The notes beneath the pieces were generated by a model. The model saw only the letters and a program-made list of their open reading frames with translations. It was not told the origin of the DNA and did no database searches. Made by a program: the position numbers and the translations under genes. Shown here one piece after another: positions 17,745 through 25,151 of a stretch of 64,000 nt of DNA. The DNA lies in assembly GCA_039028975.1 (NCBI GenBank), contig JBCCHB010000052.1, positions 1 through 64,000 of the forward strand, read 5' to 3'. The DNA is from JAHBNG01 sp039028975 (GTDB lineage Bacteria > Chloroflexota > Anaerolineae > Caldilineales > Caldilineaceae). The first letter of the stretch is position 1; each line of letters begins with the position of its first letter.

Positions 17745-18883
17745 GTACGCGTATTGTTCTTGTTGGTGGGTTTCTGGGCGCGGGGAAGACGACTCTGCTA
17801 CTTGAGGCAGCGGAAAGACTCGCTGCACGCGGCTATCGCGTGGGCATGGTAACCAATGATCAGGGGGAAGACTTAGTTGATACGGCGCTGGGCCACGAGG
17901 CCACTGTTCCGGTGACAGAGGTGGCTGGCGGTTGCTTTTGCTGTCGCTTCCCCGATCTGCTAACAAGCTTACAACATCTGCAAGAGGTGGTTGCGCCCCA
18001 CGTGATTCTGGCAGAACCAGTGGGGAGCTGCACCGATCTGGTGGCAACCGTCTTGCGTCCGCTGGTGCAGTTCTATGGTGAGCAGTACGAACTTGCCCCC
18101 TTAACCGTTTTGCTTGACGGTACCCGCTCCATTACCGACTTCTCCCCCAATGTCCACTACCTATATCAGCAGCAGTTGGCCGAGGCCGAACTCATTCTAC
18201 TGAACAAGAAAGATCTGCTTACATCGGGTGAGCTTGAGGCAGAGCAAGCGAGAAACCAGGAGATATTTCCCCAAGCTCGGGTTTTAGCGATTTCAGCCAA
18301 AAGAGGCGACGGACTCGATACCTGGCTAGATGTTGTGCTTGGTCAGAGCAGCGCTAACCCAGAGGCGCTGCTCATCGACTATGAGCGCTACGCCGAAGCT
18401 GAAGCCGCGCTCGGTTGGCTCAATGCCAAAGGGCAGGTGCGAGCCAGCAAAGCCTACTCGCCTCGTCAGTGGATCACGGATCTCTTCACAAGTTTAGACC
18501 GATTTTGTGGGCAGAATAATTGCCCCATTGCCCACGTTAAGACACTGGTGATGGATCCGCCAACGTTGGGTGACAGTCATGCGGCTGACCAACTTGTCGC
18601 CCCTTGTGGTGATGTAGCCAGACTGCTGCAGCCAACTCGGATGAAGGCCAGCCTGACTGACTCATCTTCAACAATCTCCTGGGATGTAGAGCACAGCACG
18701 CTAGAAGTCACCGCCCATCAATTTATTCTCAACGCACGCGTTCATACCGAACCGGCACGGCTTGAACAGATGGCCATGCAAGCCATAGAACGAGCCAAAC
18801 CCGAACCGGGCGCGCGCTGGTATATAGAGAATTTTGAATGTTTTAGTCCCCTACCACCCCAGCCGACTTATCGGCTACCCTAA
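17741..18883 (+). CDS. CobW/COG0523-family GTPase (putative metallochaperone)
   Basis: 380 residues. The P-loop GGFLGAGKTT at 9-18, the metal-binding GCFCC at 64-68, the switch ILAEPVGSCTDLV and the NKKD specificity motif (LILLNKKDLL) identify a COG0523 GTPase. Such proteins insert metals (Zn, Co, Ni) into client enzymes or into cobalamin precursors. The C-terminal half (GLDTWLDVVLG onward, about residues 200-380) departs from the usual CobW_C domain and is not recognised. It is coupled to the GH116-like gene by an ATGA overlap, an unusual pairing that hints at metal dependence or shared control rather than a proven link. Confidence 0.88.
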   Translation: MSTRIVLVGGFLGAGKTTLLLEAAERLAARGYRVGMVTNDQGEDLVDTALGHEATVPVTEVAGGCFCCRFPDLLTSLQHLQEVVAPHVILAEPVGSCTDLVATVLRPLVQFYGEQYELAPLTVLLDGTRSITDFSPNVHYLYQQQLAEAELILLNKKDLLTSGELEAEQARNQEIFPQARVLAISAKRGDGLDTWLDVVLGQSSANPEALLIDYERYAEAEAALGWLNAKGQVRASKAYSPRQWITDLFTSLDRFCGQNNCPIAHVKTLVMDPPTLGDSHAADQLVAPCGDVARLLQPTRMKASLTDSSSTISWDVEHSTLEVTAHQFILNARVHTEPARLEQMAMQAIERAKPEPGARWYIENFECFSPLPPQPTYRLP

Positions 18884-19352
18884 AGTTTCTATCCAACCGC
18901 CTAACAAAAAAGGGCAAACCTTACCCTAATCTTTACAATTTGTTATTCTTCCAGTACTATAGTATTAGGACGTATGCTCTACGTCATCTGTTGTTTGATT
19001 ATACCCAAATTCAATTTTATATCTACGTAAGATGACAACAGATTCAAGCATTAACCGATATCGTTCTGCCCATGGGCCGTTGCCTAAGTAAACGTCTAGA
19101 AATAAGTTCATCCAGGTGCGACGCACCTAAAATCTACAAGCTATTTCTGACCAGTTAGTTACTTAGAGATTGGTCTCCGATGAATTTGATTCGTCGGACA
19201 TACCGACTAGACATTTTTTCCGTAGGTGCTGCTTATAGCTGCACAGCCGGTGACATTTGTGCCGCTACAAGCAGCACCTACGATCTGAAAAGTCTGCGCT
19301 TAGCCCATAATCTTATGCAGGAAGCTATCAATTAGTATCTGGAGGAAAAAGG
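18884..19352. other. intergenic region of 469 bases
   Basis: Only the family 2 repeat at 19221-19282 was recognised. The region precedes the secreted nuclease gene and must contain its promoter, but no convincing hexamers were seen. Confidence 0.4.
19221..19282. repeat. dispersed repeat family 2, copy 1
   Basis: cgtaggtgctgctt at 19221-19234 pairs exactly with aagcagcacctacg at 19269-19282, with tatagctgcaca following the left arm. The same sequence with a few changes forms the perfect hairpin at 62667-62732. Confidence 0.75.
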
Positions 19353-22300
19353 ATGTTTTTTCATAGTTATGTCCAAAGACGTGACGGTCGACGACACGTC
19401 AGTCAAGCACGGTTGGACAGGAATTACTTCTCACGACGCGCCACCATTTTGGTTGGCGCGTTCTTTGTTGCTACACTGATATTATCTCAATATGGCATTG
19501 TTCTTGCACGACCGCTATTGCAAGTGCCAGGCGACATTGTCATCAATGAGATTATGCAAAACCCATCGAACGTAAACGATTCAGCTGGGGAGTGGTTTGA
19601 AGTTGCCAATACAACTGCCAGCGGCATTGACATCAATGGCTGGACCATAAAAGATGATGGCACTAATTCCCACGTCATCAGTAATGGCGGACCTTTGATT
19701 GTCCCGGCTGGTGGTTTCCTGGTGCTGGGTAGGAATGCAGATTCAGCAACGAATGGTGGTGTTACAGTTGGTTACCAATATGACACCAGTGTTTTTTTGG
19801 CGAATGGTGACGACGAAATCATTTTGCTAGATGGCTCGCTCACTGAAATGGATCGAGTGGAATATGACGGTGGTCCCAACTTCCCTGATCCCAATGGCGC
19901 TTCCATGGCTCTTAATGATCCTGCCAATGACAACAACATTGGTGCCAACTGGAGTGAGTCTACTATGGCTTTTGGCAGCGGAGACTTAGGTACACCTGGG
20001 GCTCCGAATAATTCTGGTGGCGGCGGCACAACCCTGGCCATTGCCCCCACCGACGCCGACAAAGCCGAAGGCGACAGCGGCACCACCAACTTTACCTTTA
20101 CCGTCACGCGCTCTGGCGACACCAGCGGTGCAACTGATGTCGATTATGCGGTCACCAGTAGCGCGGCAGATACCACTGATTTTGACGGCGGCGTGCTGCC
20201 TTCTGGCACCGCGAACTTTGCGGCCAGCGATACCACAGCCACCATCGATATCCCTGTCTCTGGCGATATGGATCCTGAACTTGACGAGGACTTCACCGTG
20301 ACCCTCTCTAATCCCGCCAATGGTGAAACCTTAAGCACTGACGCGGCAAATGGCACCATCCAGAACGATGATGGTGTGCTCCTTACCCTCATCCACGATA
20401 TCCAGGGGACAGCTGACCTGAATCTCCTCGACGGCCAAATCGTAACCATTGAAGCCATCGTAATTGGCGACTTCCAGGACGGCGATGGGGATACCACCCG
20501 AGATTTGGAAGGCTTCTACGTTCAGGAAGAAGATGGCGATGCTGACGGGAACGCGCTTACTTCGGAAGGCATCTTCATCTTTGAAGATGCGCCAACAGCC
20601 GATGATGTCAACGTAGGCGATTTGGTGCAGGTTACTGGTACCGTTGATGAAGGGTTTGGACAGACTCAGATTGATGCCATCACCGATATCACCGTTGTCA
20701 GCAGTGGGAATACCTTGCCCACGGCTGCTTCCGTCTCCTTACCCGCTTCAACCCGAACTAGCTTCGGCGGCGACCCAGAAGCCGATCTGGAAGCCTTTGA
20801 AGGGATGCTTGTTACCTTCCCAGATACCCTGAGCATTACCGAGATGTTTAACCTGGATCGCTTTGTGGAGATCCGGCTGAGCCAGGGGGGACGTTTAGAG
20901 CAATTCACCCAAAACAATACACCAGATGCCACAGGTTTTACCGCTCACCTGGACAGTAACGCTTCCCGAACCGTTACCTATGAGGACGGGTTGAATGGTT
21001 CGAACTCTGGTCCCATTGGCAACTTGGATGGCTTTGGCCCCACCTTTAGCACGGCTACCGACATTCGCATGGGCGATACTATTGACAATCTATCGGGTGT
21101 CCTCACCTATGGATTTAGCGCGTGGCGAGTACGAGCAACCCAGAATGGTGAGAATAGCTTTGCCAAAGTCAACAATCGTCCTGCTCTGCCGGATAACGTC
21201 GGCGGCTCGATCAAAGTGGCCAGCTTTAACGTGCTCAACTACTTCACCACAATCGACACTGGATTAGACAACTCAGGCCCCAACGACACGTTGGAGCCGC
21301 GCGGTGCAGACGATCTCACCCCCTTTGGTGTTAATCCTGCAACTGCCGAGTTCGACCGCCAGGCGGCCAAATTGGTCGATGCCATTATCAAGATGAATGC
21401 TGATATCGTTGGTCTGGTCGAGCTGGAGAACGATGACGATATTGCCATTGCCGATCTTGTAGCCAAGATCAATGCTGTAGCGGGTGTGGGTACCTATGCC
21501 TTTGTGCCCACCGGTGATGTGGGAACTGACGCTATCACCACGGGTCTCATCTACAAACCGGGCACGGTGACCCTGCTGGGCAGTGCCGCGATCCTGACCT
21601 TTGTGGAAGCCTCTGCCGCAACGACCTTCAACGTAGCATCGGCGCTTAACGCCTTCGTCAGCGCCGATGACGAGGTGCAAAACTTCCCCCGCAACCGTCC
21701 AGCCGTGGCCGCCACCTTCCAGGAGAATGCCAATGGTCGACGTATAGCCGTTGCCGTCAACCACTTCAAGTCTAAAGGCGATAGCAACCTAGAAGATACT
21801 TTCTTGGATGCATCAAATGACCCTGCTGCACCGGCTGAAGACATCCAAGCCCTGCTTGATGATCCCAACTACGATCAGAACGATGGCGCTGGCTTCTGGA
21901 ACCAAGTGCGCACCGATGCAGCAGGCGAACTGGCGGCTTGGCTGGACACTGATCCAACGGGTCAAGGCGCCAAGAATATTATGGTCATTGGCGATCTGAA
22001 TGCCTATGCAATGGAACAACCCGTTACGACTCTGGAAGCAGCAGGGTACACGGATCTAGCCGAAACGTTCCTTGGTGCGAGCGCATCTTCCTTTGTTTTT
22101 GATGGACAACAGGGGACTTTAGACTATGCCCTAGCCAATAGCTTCTTGCTCCCCCAGATATCGGGCGTAACAGAGTGGCATATCAATGCTGACGAACCGG
22201 ATGCCATCGACTATAACCTGGACTTTGGGCGAGACGCCGCCATCTTTGACGGCACCGTTCCCTTCCGCGCATCGGATCACGATCCCGTGATTGTGGGACT

Positions 22301-22778
22301 AGAGATACCGGTCAGCCAAATACCGAATATGTCTCAGTCGCTAGTTGGCTTTATGTATAACGGAGCTGCACAAGACCATGGTCAATATGGTGAGTTGACC
22401 ATCGACTTTGGCTTTACATACAATAGTGGGGCCGCGCTGGAAAACATCTACTCCCTAATGACTGTGGTCAATAATGCTCTTGTGGTGAATACGGATCAGG
22501 GCGTAGCTGGTGTTGACTCCACTATCACAGTCAAGAATGTCGACCTGCCGGGTGACAACAGCTTGTTTGATACGGGTGAGCAGCTCGTTATCAAATATGT
22601 AGTTGCGATTTCCAACGTCCCGTGGACAGTCAACTTCGACTTATACGGCACTGAAGCGGGTGTTAGCGCAGCTGGCGTTGGCGAACTGCTGGGCAGCTTC
22701 ACCATCGACAGTTCCATGTTTGATTTGGACATTACACCTCAAGTAGAGCCGGCCATCTTCCTGCCATTCATTCAGTAA
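19353..22778 (+). CDS. secreted multidomain nuclease: lamin-tail, Calx-beta, OB-fold, EEP nuclease, shared C-terminal domain
   Basis: 1141 residues. A long basic N-terminus leads to a hydrophobic segment at about 31-52. A lamin-tail domain follows (residues of about 58-220, DIVINEIMQNP, EWFEVANTT), then a Calx-beta domain (about 225-340, EGDSGTTNFTFTVTRSGD), an OB-fold like segment (about 341-455, DGQIVTIEAIVIGDF), and an endonuclease/exonuclease/phosphatase domain (about 617-985: KVASFNVLNYF, VGLVELEND, VNHFKSKGD, MVIGDLNAY, ASDHDPVIVGL), with the catalytic residues of ExeM/NucH-type extracellular DNases. The last ~150 residues are a domain shared with the proteins at 25152 and 28565, ending SSMFDLD and FLPFIQ. 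GGAGG precedes the start. The role is probably extracellular DNA degradation for nutrient gain or biofilm turnover. Confidence 0.9.
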   Translation: MFFHSYVQRRDGRRHVSQARLDRNYFSRRATILVGAFFVATLILSQYGIVLARPLLQVPGDIVINEIMQNPSNVNDSAGEWFEVANTTASGIDINGWTIKDDGTNSHVISNGGPLIVPAGGFLVLGRNADSATNGGVTVGYQYDTSVFLANGDDEIILLDGSLTEMDRVEYDGGPNFPDPNGASMALNDPANDNNIGANWSESTMAFGSGDLGTPGAPNNSGGGGTTLAIAPTDADKAEGDSGTTNFTFTVTRSGDTSGATDVDYAVTSSAADTTDFDGGVLPSGTANFAASDTTATIDIPVSGDMDPELDEDFTVTLSNPANGETLSTDAANGTIQNDDGVLLTLIHDIQGTADLNLLDGQIVTIEAIVIGDFQDGDGDTTRDLEGFYVQEEDGDADGNALTSEGIFIFEDAPTADDVNVGDLVQVTGTVDEGFGQTQIDAITDITVVSSGNTLPTAASVSLPASTRTSFGGDPEADLEAFEGMLVTFPDTLSITEMFNLDRFVEIRLSQGGRLEQFTQNNTPDATGFTAHLDSNASRTVTYEDGLNGSNSGPIGNLDGFGPTFSTATDIRMGDTIDNLSGVLTYGFSAWRVRATQNGENSFAKVNNRPALPDNVGGSIKVASFNVLNYFTTIDTGLDNSGPNDTLEPRGADDLTPFGVNPATAEFDRQAAKLVDAIIKMNADIVGLVELENDDDIAIADLVAKINAVAGVGTYAFVPTGDVGTDAITTGLIYKPGTVTLLGSAAILTFVEASAATTFNVASALNAFVSADDEVQNFPRNRPAVAATFQENANGRRIAVAVNHFKSKGDSNLEDTFLDASNDPAAPAEDIQALLDDPNYDQNDGAGFWNQVRTDAAGELAAWLDTDPTGQGAKNIMVIGDLNAYAMEQPVTTLEAAGYTDLAETFLGASASSFVFDGQQGTLDYALANSFLLPQISGVTEWHINADEPDAIDYNLDFGRDAAIFDGTVPFRASDHDPVIVGLEIPVSQIPNMSQSLVGFMYNGAAQDHGQYGELTIDFGFTYNSGAALENIYSLMTVVNNALVVNTDQGVAGVDSTITVKNVDLPGDNSLFDTGEQLVIKYVVAISNVPWTVNFDLYGTEAGVSAAGVGELLGSFTIDSSMFDLDITPQVEPAIFLPFIQ

Positions 22779-22910
22779 GAAGCCGCCTGGAAAGGGTGCA
22801 ATCAGTGTCAATCTGAGGGAGCGAAGCGACTGAAGAATCTCTGTTTTAAGTGCGAGCAACCATGAAATTCTTCTTCGGGTATTCCTTAGAATGACTTTCC
22901 AGATAGCTCT
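22778..22910. repeat. dispersed repeat family 3, copy 1
   Basis: The outer arms agaagccgcctggaaag and ctttccagatagctct enclose the inner arms caatctgagggagcgaagc...gaagaatctc and gaaattcttcttcgggtattccttagaatga. It begins at the stop codon of the nuclease gene. The same design occurs at 28347-28478, and its inner part at 35224-35379. The inner words (tctgaggagcgaagcgacgaagaatct) belong to a widespread intergenic hairpin type and may double as a terminator. Confidence 0.7.
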
Positions 22911-23167
22911 AAGATCGTTCTGTAAATAGAGCGATTGTCCTGATTTCTTTGGCTGTACATGAAAGTAAACGAAGGCCTTGTCGTGTACTCCGAAGTTTTG
23001 ACGAATTAAAGTGAGCTACCTTAGTACATCGTTCGACAAGTTTTGATAGTTAAGCATAGCCCGTCCATTTTGGGCGGGGCGGGTGGTGCGACCAGCCCAT
23101 TTCAAGAGAAGAGCATGGGATTTCCGATGCTCGTGCCGTTGCAAACCGCACCTTCGATGAGGGTCGT

Positions 23168-23245
23168 ATAACGATGGTTGTGTAAAATGCGCAATAGAGG
23201 GCGGCTCCACTTAGAAGCTCTGCATTTTACACAGAATTCGTTATA
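23168..23245. repeat. imperfect terminal inverted repeat, MITE-like
   Basis: tataacgatggttgtgtaaaatgc near 23168-23190 matches the reverse complement of gcattttacacagaattcgttata near 23222-23245. The inner 11 bases (gtgtaaaatgc) are perfect. Confidence 0.5.
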
Positions 23246-23254
23246 TAGTTTTTA

Positions 23255-23316
23255 AGATAAAGATTTTCCGCACTTCCCTTCGACAAGCTCAGGGGAAGTG
23301 CGGAAAATCTTTATCT
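23255..23316. repeat. 24-bp perfect inverted repeat with cttcgacaagctcag loop
   Basis: Arms 23255-23278 (agataaagattttccgcact...) and 23293-23316 are exact complements. The loop contains cttcgacaagctcag, a core found in intergenic hairpins of many bacterial genomes. Confidence 0.8.
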
Positions 23317-23385
23317 GGATATCTATACTTTCTCGATTAGTCCTGCTAATGTATCAGAATTTCGCTGACAGTGTACTGGAGAACT

Positions 23386-23426
23386 AAAAAGGTCGACATC
23401 CTACATATGGATGTCGGCCTTTTTTA
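23386..23426. terminator. bidirectional terminator-like hairpin
   Basis: aaaaaggtcgacatcc pairs with ggatgtcggccttttt around a short loop, with a T-run on the plus strand and an A-run that gives a T-run on the minus strand. Confidence 0.65.
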
Positions 23427-23552
23427 TTGGATGATAATCGAAACGTGGAATCACATGCTCAGCGGTTTGTTCTACTCAGCTCTGATTGAAAACTGTACTT
23501 TGATTATTCTGGTCGCGCTGTGGAAACTTACGGCTTTCAAAGCAACCTCAGA

Positions 23553-23633
23553 ATAGCTGACAGAAATGGGGCGTACGATATAGCTGACAGAAATGGGGCG
23601 TACGATATAGCTGACAGAAATGGGGCGTACGAT
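23553..23633. repeat. 27-base perfect tandem repeat, three copies
   Basis: The unit atagctgacagaaatggggcgtacgat (27 bases) is present at 23553-23579, 23580-23606 and 23607-23633 with no mismatches. It lies about 75 bases before the CIA30 gene. The unit length is a multiple of three, and the minus strand would read IVRPISVSY three times, but no real gene supports that frame. Confidence 0.9.
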
Positions 23634-23707
23634 ACTGAACTTCTCACACCTATCCAGTAAGATAGGCACAAGATTTGTTCAATGTTTGTATAACTTATTG
23701 CGGTGAA

Positions 23708-24517
23708 ATGATGAATACAATAATAAAGCGATGGTGGATCATTGGGTTGCTTGGGTTTGGATTGGCTGGATGTGTCCAGATGAGCAACGTTCAGCTAGAG
23801 AGAATTCGCCTGCCAGAATCGAATCATAACGACCCAGCCTCATTGACTATCACGTTAGGAAACAACGAGCCAGACGACGTTGAAAGCCAGTCAGTGACAA
23901 TAAGCGAGCATTCTTCTATGGTTACTGAATCTGTCCAATCCAAGCAAGTTGAAGAAGCTGTACCTCAGTTTAAGCTTTTCCAGTTTGGAGAAGGTGAGTC
24001 AGGCTGGTATACAGTTGATGACGATGTTATGGGCGGTGTATCCAGCAGCCGCGTAAGAATTTTTGAAGCCAGTGCCGATAGTGGAGCAAACACCAACTTT
24101 ATGTTCTTTAACGGCACCATGTCGCTAGATAACAATGGCGGTTTTGCATCCGTACGCTCAGAGTGGCAGCCTACCGACCTGAGTGGTACAGATGGGGTTC
24201 TTTTGCGGGTTCTGGGCGATGGCAAAGCATATCGTCTGCGCATTCGGACCGCATCAGCCGGACCAAGAATCAGCTACAATGCCCTCTTTCAGACGGATCC
24301 AGAAGAATGGAAATTGGTTTACGTTCCCTATGCCAGCATGATCCCGACTTACCGCGGCTTCCGTATGGACGTCGAATCTTTGAACCCGGCTACTATTGCT
24401 GCATTTGGCTTCATGTTAAGCGATAAACAGGCTGGCGAATTTGCCCTGGCCGTAGACTGGATGCAGGCCGTCACCGAGGCAGAAGCTCGTGTGATTCTAG
24501 ACCAAAGGCAAGGATAG
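23708..24517 (+). CDS. CIA30-domain lipoprotein (NDUFAF1-like fold)
   Basis: 269 residues from ATG 23708 (23711 is equally possible); starting there exposes a lipoprotein signal, MMNTIIKRWWIIGLLGFGLAGC. A charged linker runs to about residue 85. Residues of about 90-262 match the CIA30 domain: WYTVDDDVMGGVSSSRV, MFFNGTMSLDNNGGFASVRS, DGVLLRVLGDGKAYRLRI, WKLVYVPYASMIPTYRG. In eukaryotes this fold is known from the complex I assembly factor NDUFAF1; bacterial versions are galactose-binding-like and of unknown function. Membrane anchoring on the outer face suggests ligand or carbohydrate binding rather than respiratory assembly. A good terminator follows at 24563. Confidence 0.85.
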   Translation: MMNTIIKRWWIIGLLGFGLAGCVQMSNVQLERIRLPESNHNDPASLTITLGNNEPDDVESQSVTISEHSSMVTESVQSKQVEEAVPQFKLFQFGEGESGWYTVDDDVMGGVSSSRVRIFEASADSGANTNFMFFNGTMSLDNNGGFASVRSEWQPTDLSGTDGVLLRVLGDGKAYRLRIRTASAGPRISYNALFQTDPEEWKLVYVPYASMIPTYRGFRMDVESLNPATIAAFGFMLSDKQAGEFALAVDWMQAVTEAEARVILDQRQG

Positions 24518-24562
24518 ATCCAAACAACCCATCTCCAAATTTGAGTCAATCTTCTTATGCAG

Positions 24563-24600
24563 AGGCTTGGTGCGTTTCATGCGCCAAGTCTTTTATTTTG
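24563..24600 (+). terminator. rho-independent terminator of the CIA30 gene
   Basis: ggcttggtgc and gcgccaagtc form a ten-pair stem (two G-U) around gtttcat, followed by ttttatttt. It begins 46 bases after the stop codon. Confidence 0.8.
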
Positions 24601-25084
24601 GGTAACGGTTGAGCATCCTCATATGAAATCAATCGTGCCACCACAATAGCCGGAGCACCGCGGTCTCTACTAACTTTATAAGATTGAGCACGAAGCAATA
24701 TCCATCAAAGACAAATGGTTCGCCTGGTATGGTGGGCCTTTTTTTGATCCTTACCTCTGAATGAAACCTATCGCAAAGTGATTGATTGAATATCACTTTG
24801 TAAATAATTTGCAAGAAAATTGTCAGGAACTGTTTCTTGAATTATCGTAAACCTATAAGTGTGAGGTTCGCGTGAGGTTTGAATGAGGTTCCCCGCTCCC
24901 CAAAGTGGTGTATACTAAACCCATGCGATCAAGCAAGTTCAGTACGTCGATGATGTATCGAACCTCGAGTCAACAAGAAAACCATACGCTTCGCCGTAAC
25001 TCATCGCTGTAACCGATGCTGGCTTCTAATTTCACGCATCATACACCAAGGTTTATCAGAAATCCGTAGCCCCCAGCCAGCTTA

Positions 25085-25118
25085 TCCCCGTGAAGACGGG
25101 GAGTGGTCGCATAGCGAC
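25085..25118 (+). promoter_or_regulatory. two adjacent hairpins in the leader of the beta-helix gene
   Basis: tccccgt-gaag-acgggga is directly followed by gtcgc-ata-gcgac, then AT-rich sequence, AGGAG and the ATG at 25152. It may affect message stability or translation. Confidence 0.45.
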
Positions 25119-25151
25119 TTAATTTTTCAAAGTAATCTTAGGAGAAATCGT

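Larger units (their letters stand above)
22779..23707. other. repeat-rich intergenic region of 929 bases
   Basis: In order it contains repeat family 3, a 78-base inverted repeat (23168-23245), a 24-bp hairpin (23255-23316), a bidirectional terminator-like stem (23386-23426) and a 27-base tandem repeat (23553-23633). No coding sequence was recognised. It looks like a hotspot for small repeat insertion. Confidence 0.6.
24518..25151. other. intergenic region of 634 bases
   Basis: This holds the terminator at 24563-24600, a weaker hairpin near 24718-24742 followed by seven Ts, and the two 5' leader hairpins at 25085-25118. No gene was recognised. Confidence 0.45.

Noticed and set aside
23553..23633. 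27-base tandem repeat considered as a CRISPR array
   Set aside because: The units abut directly with no spacers, so it is a simple tandem repeat.
23472..23669. Minus-strand frame reading IVRPISVSY three times
   Set aside because: The repetition is a consequence of the 27-base DNA repeat, with no ribosome site or recognisable protein around it.
25085..25118. Hairpin tccccgt-gaag-acgggga resembling part of a type I-E CRISPR repeat
   Set aside because: Only one copy is present, with no spacers, no second repeat and no cas genes in the window.
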